A DNA stretch of 12,510 bases, taken from positions 1 to 12,510 of the forward strand of contig RGAX01000067.1 in assembly GCA_009919985.1 (NCBI GenBank), in the 5' to 3' direction. Made by a program: the position numbers and the translations under genes. Position 1 is the first letter of the stretch; the number at the start of each line of letters is the position of its first letter. This document shows positions 5,981 through 12,510 of the stretch, piece after piece. The notes beneath the pieces are model-generated. The model did no database searches and was not told the origin of the DNA. It saw only the letters and a program-made list of their open reading frames with translations. This DNA is from Opitutaceae bacterium (GTDB lineage Bacteria; Verrucomicrobiota; Verrucomicrobiia; Opitutales; Opitutaceae).

Positions 5981-6769
5981 ATGCACGACGATTACGCGGA
6001 ACGTTTTGGTGGTGTGGGCCGGTTGCTCGGCGCGGCGGCGCTGGATAAATTACGCGCGGCGCACGTGGCCGTAATCGGCGTCGGCGGCGTGGGCTCATGG
6101 ACGGTCGAGGGCCTCGCGCGCAGCGGCGTGGGCGCGCTCACGTTGATCGATCTCGACGATGTATGCGTGACCAATGTGAACCGCCAGTTGCCTGCGCTCG
6201 ATGGCCAGATCGGACGGCCCAAAATTGACGTGCTCGCCGAGCGCGTGCGGTTAATTAACCCCGCGTGTCGCGTCACGACGGTGGCAGAGTTTTTCACGCC
6301 GGCCTCGTCGGAGCGTTTGCTCGCGGGGAAATTTAACGGCATCGTGGATGCGGTAGATCTCATGTCGCACAAAGCGCTGATCATCGCGGAAGCGGTGAAG
6401 CGGCGCCTCAAATGCGTGACTGTGGGGGGCGCGGGTGGTCGATGCGATGCGACGCAATTACGCGCGGGCGATCTCGGGCAATCGGGCTGCGACGAGTTGC
6501 TGCGCCAGGTGCGCAAGAAGCTGCGGCGCGATTACGGTTTCGCGGGCGGCAAAGGGAATCTCTATGGCGTGCGCTGCGTGTGGACCGAGGAGAAACCGGT
6601 ATTTCCGTGGGCCGATGGCACGTGCCGCGCCGAAGTCGAACCCGGAACGAATCTCAACTTAGACTGCGCGACGGGCTTTGGCACCGCGGTGTGGGTGACG
6701 GGTGCCTTTGGCCTCGTCGCTGCGCAGGAAATGGTGCGCGAACTCGCCGCTGAGCGCGCGCTGGTTTGA
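5981..6769 (+). CDS. tcdA: tRNA threonylcarbamoyladenosine dehydratase TcdA (CsdL/YgdL), ThiF/E1-like
   Basis: TcdA uses ATP to cyclise the t6A37 modification of ANN-decoding tRNAs to ct6A. From the ATG at 5981 the product has 262 residues, like E. coli TcdA (about 268). It shows the family opening DDYAERFGG (3-11), the nucleotide-binding GVGGVG (33-38), TLIDLDDVCVTNVNRQ (54-69), DAVD (123-126), an AGGRCDATQLRAGDL segment (151-165), and VWTEEKP (200-206). The frame extends upstream to a TTG at 5957; ATG is preferred because E. coli TcdA has only a few residues before the same motif, though GGAG at 5962-5965 is too far from it (15 bases) to be decisive. It follows the nuclease gene by 31 bases. 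ThiF or MoeB are less likely given the C-terminal half. The last stretch converges with the TatD gene, 15 bases apart. Confidence 0.93.
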   Translation: MHDDYAERFGGVGRLLGAAALDKLRAAHVAVIGVGGVGSWTVEGLARSGVGALTLIDLDDVCVTNVNRQLPALDGQIGRPKIDVLAERVRLINPACRVTTVAEFFTPASSERLLAGKFNGIVDAVDLMSHKALIIAEAVKRRLKCVTVGGAGGRCDATQLRAGDLGQSGCDELLRQVRKKLRRDYGFAGGKGNLYGVRCVWTEEKPVFPWADGTCRAEVEPGTNLNLDCATGFGTAVWVTGAFGLVAAQEMVRELAAERALV

Positions 6770-6784
6770 GCAAGCGCCCCGCAC

Positions 6785-7639
6785 CTAAGCGTGGAGGAAG
6801 AGCCGCCTGTAGTTGGCGGCGACTTGGGCGGTGAGGGTCGCGAGCGGGAGCTCTCGGAGCGTCGCGAGTGCGGCGTAGGTGGCGGCGAGGTTGGCGGGGT
6901 GGTTCAACTCTGGTCCAGCGTCGAGCGCGTGGGGCGCGTGCTCCGGTGGAGCCAGCATCGCGGGTGCATCGGTCTCGATGAGCAGGCGCTCCAGCGGGAT
7001 GGTTTGATACAACGCGCGCAGGCGGGCGTGGCGCGGGGCGAGGTACGCGCCGTTAAAGGAGAAATACGCGCCGAGCGCGGCGAAGGGCGTGACGAGTTCG
7101 GCCGAGCCGCTGTAGGCGTGCAGGAGAAAACCGCGCGGCGGGAGCGGGACGGCTTGCAACGTTTCGAGCAACAGGCCGAAGGCGTCGATGCAATGGATCG
7201 TGGCGGGACGGTCGAGCGCGACGGCGAGCGCGAGCTGAATTTGGAAAATATCGCGTTGTTCCTCCAGCGGGGCGCGGCGCAGGCCGGCGAGGCGCGGATC
7301 ATCGGGCCGTGCGCGGTCGAGCATCCAGCGGTCGAGGCCGATTTCGCCGACGGCCGCGTGAGGATCGGCGGCGAGGTAATGACGCAGCGTTTCGAGCCAC
7401 GCGGGGGAACGGCTGCCGGTGTCCCAAGGATGCAGGCCGTAGCTGGGCGTGAGGTGGAGCGACGGGTGCTTTGCCGGGACGCTCTCGGCGAGCGCGGCGA
7501 CGGTGGGCCAGTCGGCTTCCTCGGTGCCGTTGACGACGAGGTGGGTGACGTTGGCGGCGGTGAGCGCACGGAGGATCGCGGGGACGTGCAGGGCGAGCGC
7601 TGGGGCAGCGAGGTGGTTGTGCGCGTCGCAGAATGTCAT
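6785..7639 (-). CDS. TatD-family metal-dependent hydrolase
   Basis: TatD proteins are TIM-barrel, amidohydrolase-like enzymes with 3'-5' exonuclease activity in characterised members. The 284-residue product shows the metal-binding pattern of the family: DAHNHL (5-10; His7 and His9), YGLHPW (67-72), VGEIGLD (97-103; Glu99), ATIHC (146-150; His149), LLHAYSGS (172-179; His174) and IETDAP (221-226; Asp224). An insertion of mostly charged residues (104-124) follows the GEIGLD strand. The ATG at 7639 is 24 bases after the stop of the SufE-like gene on the same strand, so the pair is probably one transcript. No Shine-Dalgarno is seen. Which TatD sub-type it belongs to, and whether its substrate is DNA, cannot be told. 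Confidence 0.92.
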   Translation of the reverse strand: MTFCDAHNHLAAPALALHVPAILRALTAANVTHLVVNGTEEADWPTVAALAESVPAKHPSLHLTPSYGLHPWDTGSRSPAWLETLRHYLAADPHAAVGEIGLDRWMLDRARPDDPRLAGLRRAPLEEQRDIFQIQLALAVALDRPATIHCIDAFGLLLETLQAVPLPPRGFLLHAYSGSAELVTPFAALGAYFSFNGAYLAPRHARLRALYQTIPLERLLIETDAPAMLAPPEHAPHALDAGPELNHPANLAATYAALATLRELPLATLTAQVAANYRRLFLHA

Positions 7640-7663
7640 GACGAAGCCGAGGCGGCGCGTTGC

Positions 7664-8056
7664 TCAGGCGAGGTGCGATTGCGCGAGGGTGCGGATGCGT
7701 TGGCGGACGGCGGTTAGACCGTTGCGGCGCGTGGGGGAGAGGTTGGCTAGGAGCTCGAGGGCGGCGAGCGGGTCGGTGTCGCTGGCGGCAATCTCCGCGG
7801 GAGTGGCGCCGCTGAAAAACTCGGCGAGGCCTACTACGAGGCCGCGCACGAGAGGCGAGTCGGCATCGGCTTGGAAGGCGAGCAGCCCATCGGACCGAAG
7901 CTCGGCGGTGAGCCAGACGGCGGAGATGCAGCCGAGCACGCGGTGGGCCTCGGAGCGGGCGGCGGCGGGTAGCGGCGGGGTCCGCCGGGCGCGATCGACG
8001 AGGAGAGTGAGACGCTCCTGCAGGTCGTCGATGGGCGCAAAATCGTCGGTGAGCAC
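7664..8056 (-). CDS. SufE/CsdE-like cysteine desulfurase sulfur acceptor
   Basis: SufE-type proteins take persulfide sulfur from a cysteine desulfurase (SufS or CsdA) and pass it to a scaffold or another acceptor. The expected loop RVLGCISAVWL is present, with the active cysteine at residue 43 counted from the GTG at 8056. The product is then about 130 residues and starts MLTDDFAPIDDLQERL, which lines up with the E. coli SufE N-terminus. The frame is open further to a TTG at 8116, which would add 20 hydrophobic residues not typical of SufE, so GTG is preferred. The C-terminal helix ends RIRTLAQSHLA. The TatD gene follows 24 bases downstream. SufE and CsdE cannot be separated from sequence alone; tcdA within 1 kb favours the CsdE idea weakly. 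Confidence 0.88.
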   Translation of the reverse strand: MLTDDFAPIDDLQERLTLLVDRARRTPPLPAAARSEAHRVLGCISAVWLTAELRSDGLLAFQADADSPLVRGLVVGLAEFFSGATPAEIAASDTDPLAALELLANLSPTRRNGLTAVRQRIRTLAQSHLA

Positions 8057-8172
8057 AGAGAGTTTGGCGGTGAGGATCACGGTGAAGAGTGCAACGCGTA
8101 GGCAGACCGGGGGCAATCTTGTTGGACAGATCGCACCTTGATGCGCTCTGGGGTGAGTGTTTGGGTCTGGAG
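8057..8172. other. Divergent intergenic region between the SufE-like and serine hydrolase genes
   Basis: This segment should carry promoters for two divergent genes if the GTG start at 8056 and the ATG start at 8173 are right. I found no convincing -35/-10 pair. TTGGAC at 8122-8127 resembles a -35 box for the + strand, but the hexamer 17 bases later (GCTCTG) is not a -10 box. Confidence 0.3.
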
Positions 8173-9090
8173 ATGAAACGTATAATCGGCCTTTGGGTTT
8201 TATGGTGCGCTGGGTTGGCAGTAAGCGCGCGAGCGGGGGATCTGCAGCCGCTGGTGGATCGAGCGGTGCAGTCTACGCTGGAGCGGTTTCAGGCGCAGGG
8301 GCTCAAGTCTGACCAACTCGCGATCACCTTGGTCGATCTGAGTGCGGCCGAACGGCCGCAGCAGGCGAGTTATCGCGGCGAGGTGTCGATCTATCCGGCG
8401 AGTGTGATTAAGTTATTCTACCTCGCAGCGGCGCATCGTTGGCTCGAGGACGGGAAGCTTACTGATACTTCGGAGCTACGACGGGCCATGCGGGATATGA
8501 TCGTGGATTCGTCAAATGATGCGACGCACTACGTGATCGATCTATTATCGGGGACGACGAGCGGGCCGGAGTTGCCTGAGGCGGAACTTAAAACGTGGTT
8601 CGAGAAACGGGCGGTGGTGACGCGGTATTTTGCGGGGCTAGGTTATAGGGGCGTCAATGCGAGCAAGAAGCCTTGGGGCGACGGGCCTTACGGTCGGGAG
8701 TCGCAGGCGATTCGTGCATATGAGCCGAAGCGCAATATGCTCACGACGGAGGCGACGGCGCGGTTGTGGGTTGATATCGCGACTGGGCTTAGCGTGACGC
8801 CGACGCGGAGCTCGGAGATGAGGGCGCTATTGGAGCGTGATCCTGCGGCAAAGACGGAAGATCTGGATGATCAGGCCAAGTTCACTGGGACGGAGTTGCC
8901 GGCGGGAGCGAAGTTGTGGTCGAAGGCGGGTTGGACCAGTCAGACGCGGCATGAGTCGGCGTATGTGGAGCTACCGGGCGGCCGGAAGTACGTGCTCGTG
9001 GTCTTCACGATGGATCATGCAGGCGAGCGGGCGATCCTACGTAATATCGCGGCCGTAGTCGCCGCTGGCATGTCGAAGGTGCGGGAATAA
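8173..9090 (+). CDS. Secreted class A beta-lactamase-like serine hydrolase
   Basis: The 305-residue product starts with a signal peptide (MKRIIGLWVLWCAGLAVSARA). The frame reaches back to 8089, but the ATG at 8173 puts the signal peptide at the N-terminus and avoids overlapping the divergent gene. The serine penicillin-recognising fold is indicated by Ser77-Val-Ile-Lys80 (S-x-x-K) in IYPASVIKLFYL, DSSND (112-116) at the SDN position, EPKRN (184-188), which matches the Glu166 and Asn170 pattern of the class A omega loop (EPELN), and SKAG (250-253) at the KTG position. Glu184 hints at deacylation capacity, hence hydrolase rather than pure penicillin-binding behaviour. The Thr-to-Ala change in K-T-G and the shifted S-x-N motif make resistance to beta-lactams uncertain. 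A peptidoglycan- or ester-acting periplasmic enzyme is equally possible. A few GGAG bases abut the ATG with no spacing, so the binding site is unclear. Confidence 0.88.
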   Translation: MKRIIGLWVLWCAGLAVSARAGDLQPLVDRAVQSTLERFQAQGLKSDQLAITLVDLSAAERPQQASYRGEVSIYPASVIKLFYLAAAHRWLEDGKLTDTSELRRAMRDMIVDSSNDATHYVIDLLSGTTSGPELPEAELKTWFEKRAVVTRYFAGLGYRGVNASKKPWGDGPYGRESQAIRAYEPKRNMLTTEATARLWVDIATGLSVTPTRSSEMRALLERDPAAKTEDLDDQAKFTGTELPAGAKLWSKAGWTSQTRHESAYVELPGGRKYVLVVFTMDHAGERAILRNIAAVVAAGMSKVRE

Positions 9091-9096
9091 AATTGC

Positions 9097-9122
9097 GCCT
9101 GAGCAGGCAGCGAGGCTTCGCT
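9097..9122 (+). other. Two small adjacent hairpins before the symporter gene
   Basis: GCCT-GAGC-AGGC at 9097-9108 and AGCGA-GGCT-TCGCT at 9109-9122 are two perfect short inverted repeats, 4 and 5 base pairs, back to back. The GAGG at 9112-9115, the only Shine-Dalgarno-like sequence near the symporter ATG at 9128, lies in the second hairpin. They may mark the end of the hydrolase transcript or modulate translation; short stems like these also arise by chance. Confidence 0.3.
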
Positions 9123-9127
9123 AAGTT

Positions 9128-10423
9128 ATGCATACCGAACCCGATGCCCCCGCAAACTCAGGCAAACGTAACACGCTGTATTTACAAGTGCTGGCCGCCA
9201 TCGTGGTCGGCGTGGTGGTAGGGTACTTATGGCCGGATTTCGGTGCGTCGCTGAAGCCGCTCGGCGATGGCTTCATCAAGCTCGTGAAGATGCTGATCGC
9301 GCCAATTATTTTTGCGACCGTGGTCGTGGGCCTCGCGGGCATGGGTGACTTGAAGAAGGTCGGCCGCGTGGGTGGGAAGGCGCTATTATATTTTGAAATC
9401 GTTTCCACGCTCGCATTGATCATCGGTCTGGTGGTGGCGAATGTGTTCGTGCCGGGCGCGGGCGTGCATGCGAACGCGGCTTCGCTCGATGCAAAGGCGG
9501 TGGCGAGTTACACCAAGGCGGCGCAAGGGCAAACCACGACGGAGTTTTTGATGCATATCATACCGAACACATTTGTTGGGGCGTTTGCCGAAGGTGAAAT
9601 TTTACAGGTTTTATTGTTGGCGGTGTTGTTCGGCATCGCGCTCGGGCAGATCGGCGAGCACGGGCGTCCGGTGCTCAACTTGATCAACGAGGTGTCGCGC
9701 GTGATTTTCGGCATCGTGAGCATGGTGACGAAGCTGGCGCCGGTGGCGGCGTTTGGCGCGATGGCGTTTACCATCGGGAAATATGGCCTGCGCTCGCTGG
9801 TGTCACTTGGGGCGCTCATGGCGTGCGTGTACCTGACGTGTGCGCTCTTTGTATTTGTGGTGCTCGGGCTAATCGCGCGATTCAACGGCTTCAGCGTGTG
9901 GAAAATCATCAAATACATTCGCGAAGAGCTGTTGATCGTACTGGGAACTTCTTCGTCGGAGACGGCGTTGCCGGGGTTGATGAACAAGATGGAAACGGCG
10001 GGTTGCGCGCGGCCGGTGGTCGGTATCGTCGTGCCCTCGGGCTACTCGTTTAACTTGGATGGGACCTCGATTTATTTGACGATGGCCGCTCTCTTCGTAG
10101 CGCAGGCGACGGACACGCCACTGACGTTGTGGGAGCAGGCGAAATTGTTGCTAGTGCTCATGATTACTTCGAAGGGCGCGGCGGGCGTGACGGGGAGCGG
10201 ATTTATCACGCTGGCGGCGACGCTGGCGGCGACGGATAAGATTCCTGTGGCAGGTATGGCGCTGATTCTCGGCGTGGATCGGTTTATGTCGGAAGCTCGC
10301 GCGATCACCAATTTCATCGGCAACGCCGTGGCGACCTTGATCGTGGCGAAGTGGGACGGCTCATTCGACGCTACGAAGGGCGGCGAAGTGTTGGCGGGGA
10401 AGCAGCCGAGTAGTTTAGTTTAA
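9128..10423 (+). CDS. Dicarboxylate/amino acid:cation symporter (DctA/GltP type, DAACS family)
   Basis: An inner-membrane secondary transporter that takes up C4-dicarboxylates or acidic amino acids with sodium ions or protons. The 431-residue length is typical. Hydrophobic segments start at about residue 17 (YLQVLAAIVVGVVVGYLW). The substrate- and cation-binding half carries the family signatures: GTSSSETALP (273-282), VPSGYSFNLDGTSIYL (302-317), ITSKGAAGVTGSGF (346-359) and GVDRFMSEARAITN (382-395). The Arg and Asp of the last segment are those used by DctA/GltP-type carriers for the substrate carboxylate and amino group. Closeness of the GYSFNLDGT and GVDRFMSE motifs to DctA suggests dicarboxylates rather than glutamate, but I would not fix the substrate. 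The neighbours do not indicate a metabolic pathway. Confidence 0.94.
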   Translation: MHTEPDAPANSGKRNTLYLQVLAAIVVGVVVGYLWPDFGASLKPLGDGFIKLVKMLIAPIIFATVVVGLAGMGDLKKVGRVGGKALLYFEIVSTLALIIGLVVANVFVPGAGVHANAASLDAKAVASYTKAAQGQTTTEFLMHIIPNTFVGAFAEGEILQVLLLAVLFGIALGQIGEHGRPVLNLINEVSRVIFGIVSMVTKLAPVAAFGAMAFTIGKYGLRSLVSLGALMACVYLTCALFVFVVLGLIARFNGFSVWKIIKYIREELLIVLGTSSSETALPGLMNKMETAGCARPVVGIVVPSGYSFNLDGTSIYLTMAALFVAQATDTPLTLWEQAKLLLVLMITSKGAAGVTGSGFITLAATLAATDKIPVAGMALILGVDRFMSEARAITNFIGNAVATLIVAKWDGSFDATKGGEVLAGKQPSSLV

Positions 10424-10444
10424 CGCTCAGAGCTTATTTCACCT

Positions 10445-10475
10445 GCCAGTTTTTTACCTCGCCTCCTTTACTGGC
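10445..10475 (+). other. Inverted repeat between the symporter and the cytochrome gene
   Basis: GCCAGT at 10445-10450 is complementary to ACTGGC at 10470-10475 with a 19-base pyrimidine-rich loop. The T run (10450-10455) is in the loop, not after the stem, so it is not a standard intrinsic terminator. It lies in the 85-base spacer and could be a weak terminator or an operator-like site. No promoter could be identified. Confidence 0.3.
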
Positions 10476-10508
10476 TGAAGGCTCCGTTGGGTGCGTTCCC
10501 CCGCTCCC

Positions 10509-12510
10509 ATGCCCCTTTTTGATCAGCTGATTGCATCGTGTCTGCGTGCGGTGGCCCCGGCCGCCGCGACTTGGGCGCTTCTTGCCCCGCAGGCGGGAAA
10601 GGCGGCCTCAGCTCCGGCGCATCTTGCAGAGGACCTGGTTGGCCGCTACTGTATGGATTGTCACGATGACAGCATCACGAAGGGCGGACTCTCGCTCGAG
10701 GGAATCGCGGCCAAGAGTCCAGCTACAGATCCTGCTCTATGGGAAAAGATTTTACGCAAAATAGATCACCAGCAGATGCCACCGATCGGGGAGGAGCGTC
10801 CCTCATCCGCCGAATACCGGCAGGTCGTGACATTTTTAAAAGCTGAGCTTGATCGGGCTTCGACCGCGGCGCCGGATCCCGGTCGCACGGATACGTTTCG
10901 CCGGCTTAATCGCACCGAATACCAAAACGCTATCCGTGACCTGCTCGCGCTCGAGATTGATGCGACAACCTTGTTGCCGAATGACGAACCGGCGCGGGGC
11001 TTTGACAACGTCACGGTCGGAAACCTGTCGACCACGCTGCTCGATCGTTATGTGTCGGCGGCACAAAAAATCGCTCGGCTGGCGCTCGGCGCGCCCCGCA
11101 AGACGCCCGGCGGCGATACGTTTCGCGTTCCACCGGATCTCACGCAGGAAGGCCACATCGAAGGACTCCCGCTTGGCACGCGTGGCGGGGCTTTGATCCC
11201 TTACACGTTTCCGCAGGACGGAGATTACGAGATTCAAGTTCGACTTGCGCGGGATCGCAACGAACAGGTCGAGGGCCTTAAGGCTCCCCACGACATCGAG
11301 GTACTCATCGACGGAGAACGCGTTGCCCTCGCCTCCGTGAAGCCGCCCGGTGCTGACAAAAATGCCGAGGGCGTGGACACGCACCTTAAGTTCCGTGTCC
11401 CTATTAAAGCTGGCCTTCATCATGTCGGTGTTACGTTCATAAAAAATCCCTCGGTGCTGATCGAGACCGAGCGCCAGCCCTTTGTCGCGCGGTTCAACAT
11501 GCACCGCCACCCCCGCACCGCCCCGGCGCTCTACCAGACTTCGATTACCGGTCCGTTCAACGCCACCGGTCCGGGCGACACGCCAAGTCGACGCTTGATC
11601 TTCGGGGAGTTGATGAAGGGAGGAGCGTTGGCCAACGATGAAGTCCGTGCTCGGGCGATTTTGGCGCCGCTCCTGCGCCGCGCCTATCGTCGCCCGATTA
11701 ACGACGAGGATCTGCGTCGTCCGCTCCAGTTTTTTCGTGAAGGCAGTGCTGAAGGCGCAGGCTTCGAAGCGGGGATCGAAAGTGCGCTGGCCGCGATTCT
11801 TGTCGCGCCACAATTTTTGATCCGCGTGGAAAGCGATCCCGCCGGCTTGGCGCCGGGTGCGGTTTATAGCATCAGTGAACAAGAGTTCGCTTCGCGACTT
11901 TCGTTTTTTCTATGGAGTAGTTTACCGGATGATGTGCTCCTCGAGGCGGCCGAGCGCGGTGATCTGCGCCGCCCGGCTGTGCTCGAGCAGCAGGTCCGCC
12001 GCATGCTCGCCGATCCACGCGCACGTAATCTTGCCACTAATTTCGCCGCGCAATGGCTCCACCTCCGTGGCCTAGAATCCGTCGCGCCAGATGTGCGCCG
12101 CTTTATCGATTTTGACGACAACCTCCGTCACTCGATGCGCCGTGAGACGGAACTCTTTTTTGAAAACATCATGACCGCAGATCGTCCGGTGACCGAATTG
12201 ATCTCGGCTGACTACTCGTTTCTTGATGAGCGCCTCGCGAAACACTACGGCGTGCCGCATCTGTATGGCAGTCATTTTCGTCGCGTTTCATTTACAGGCA
12301 TGGCCGAACGTCAGCGCGGCGGCCTGCTTCGCCAAGGCAGTATCCTCACCGTGACTTCCTACGCCACCCGCACCTCCCCGGTGATCCGCGGTAACTGGAT
12401 CCTCGCCAATCTGGTCGGCTCGCCGGCGCCGCCGCCTCCACCCAACGTGCCGGCTCTCGACGATGGTCATGTTTCCGCGGCGCTGCCCATCCGGGCTCGC
12501 TTGGCCGCGC
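10509..12510 (+). CDS. DUF1592-family planctomycete-type cytochrome c protein, 3' end missing
   Basis: The frame is open from an ATG at 10509 to the right edge, 667 codons, with no stop. A stretch of hydrophobic residues (5-34) followed by KAASA may be a weak signal peptide. Domain order by eye: planctomycete-type cytochrome domain with heme motif CMDCH (48-52) and a likely axial Met90 in HQQMPP; DUF1587 with FRRLNRTEYQNAIRDLL (130-146); a beta-rich insertion of about 205-325 with QDGDYEIQVRL (236-246), resembling carbohydrate-binding modules; DUF1595 (about 380-442, LLRRAYRRPI); DUF1592 (about 453-583, EQEFASRLSFFLW, SADYSFLDERLAKHYGV); and DUF1588 from about 590 (RRGGLLRQGS-like, SPVIRGNWIL, PPPPPNVP). 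DUF1585 would be expected beyond the edge. Family members are large exported proteins of unknown reaction, thought to act in polysaccharide or other polymer breakdown. Upstream in-frame GTG 10491 is possible but less likely. Confidence 0.92.
   Translation, partial: MPLFDQLIASCLRAVAPAAATWALLAPQAGKAASAPAHLAEDLVGRYCMDCHDDSITKGGLSLEGIAAKSPATDPALWEKILRKIDHQQMPPIGEERPSSAEYRQVVTFLKAELDRASTAAPDPGRTDTFRRLNRTEYQNAIRDLLALEIDATTLLPNDEPARGFDNVTVGNLSTTLLDRYVSAAQKIARLALGAPRKTPGGDTFRVPPDLTQEGHIEGLPLGTRGGALIPYTFPQDGDYEIQVRLARDRNEQVEGLKAPHDIEVLIDGERVALASVKPPGADKNAEGVDTHLKFRVPIKAGLHHVGVTFIKNPSVLIETERQPFVARFNMHRHPRTAPALYQTSITGPFNATGPGDTPSRRLIFGELMKGGALANDEVRARAILAPLLRRAYRRPINDEDLRRPLQFFREGSAEGAGFEAGIESALAAILVAPQFLIRVESDPAGLAPGAVYSISEQEFASRLSFFLWSSLPDDVLLEAAERGDLRRPAVLEQQVRRMLADPRARNLATNFAAQWLHLRGLESVAPDVRRFIDFDDNLRHSMRRETELFFENIMTADRPVTELISADYSFLDERLAKHYGVPHLYGSHFRRVSFTGMAERQRGGLLRQGSILTVTSYATRTSPVIRGNWILANLVGSPAPPPPPNVPALDDGHVSAALPIRARLAA

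Noticed and set aside
5254..5982. - strand frame of 242 codons opposite the S1/P1 nuclease
   Set aside because: No recognisable domain, fully antisense to a gene with intact catalytic motifs.
6758..6777. Short inverted repeat GCGCT/AGCGC at the convergent tcdA/TatD junction as a bidirectional terminator
   Set aside because: Only 5 base pairs, a 10-base loop and no T or A tracts; expected by chance in GC-rich DNA.
6791..7717. 308-codon + strand frame opposite the TatD gene
   Set aside because: Its composition (Gly, Glu, Arg, Val repeats) mirrors the codon bias of the opposite strand; TatD motifs on the - strand are clear.
8089..8172. Upstream extension of the serine hydrolase frame
   Set aside because: It would put 28 polar residues before the signal peptide and overlap the 5' region of the divergent SufE-like gene.
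10836..11882. - strand frame of 348 codons opposite the cytochrome protein
   Set aside because: Shadow of a long, uninterrupted frame with recognisable heme and DUF blocks.
1..12510. CRISPR array, insertion sequence, tRNA or rRNA gene, phage or defence island
   Set aside because: No regularly spaced direct repeats, no transposase or integrase frame, no cloverleaf-like or rRNA-like stretch was seen; genes are housekeeping and envelope functions.

Overview
The window looks like a stretch of ordinary chromosome from a GC-rich Gram-negative bacterium of the Planctomycetes-Verrucomicrobia-Chlamydiae group, most likely a verrucomicrobium of the Opitutaceae type. The main pointers are the large secreted c-type cytochrome protein at the right edge (planctomycete-type cytochrome domain followed by DUF1587, DUF1595, DUF1592 and DUF1588 blocks, an architecture typical of Planctomycetes and Verrucomicrobia), a lipid A gene (lpxA), and the scarcity of clear Shine-Dalgarno sequences. 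The phylum is inferred from gene content; there is no rRNA or other direct marker.

Left part (1-4848, all + strand). A short frame ends at 85 and is only the tail of something upstream. It is followed by a tightly packed run: an unknown 215-residue protein, lpxA (lipid A synthesis) and pdxA (vitamin B6 synthesis), joined by ATGA start/stop overlaps, and 10 bases later an A-type iron-sulfur carrier. After a 93-base spacer with a hairpin come infC (translation initiation factor IF3, with long N- and C-terminal tails) and, 10 bases on, a secreted zinc N-acetylmuramoyl-L-alanine amidase.

Middle part (4849-8172). A secreted S1/P1-type zinc nuclease and tcdA (tRNA ct6A dehydratase) lie on the + strand. 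Convergent to them is a - strand pair: a SufE/CsdE-like sulfur acceptor followed by a TatD-family metal hydrolase. In Escherichia coli, TcdA (CsdL) works with the sulfur-transfer pair CsdA-CsdE, so a SufE-like gene near tcdA is suggestive.

Right part (8173-12510, + strand). A secreted class A beta-lactamase-like serine hydrolase, a DctA/GltP-type sodium or proton:dicarboxylate symporter, and the first 667 codons of the DUF1592-family cytochrome protein, which runs off the right edge.

Most genes are housekeeping or cell-envelope functions. I see no tRNA, rRNA, CRISPR array, insertion sequence, phage gene or defence island, and no convincing new multi-gene system. The items most worth checking are the CofH-like fragment at the left edge, the unknown gene coupled to lpxA, the His-to-Gln change in PdxA, the unusual setting of infC, and the tcdA/SufE proximity.
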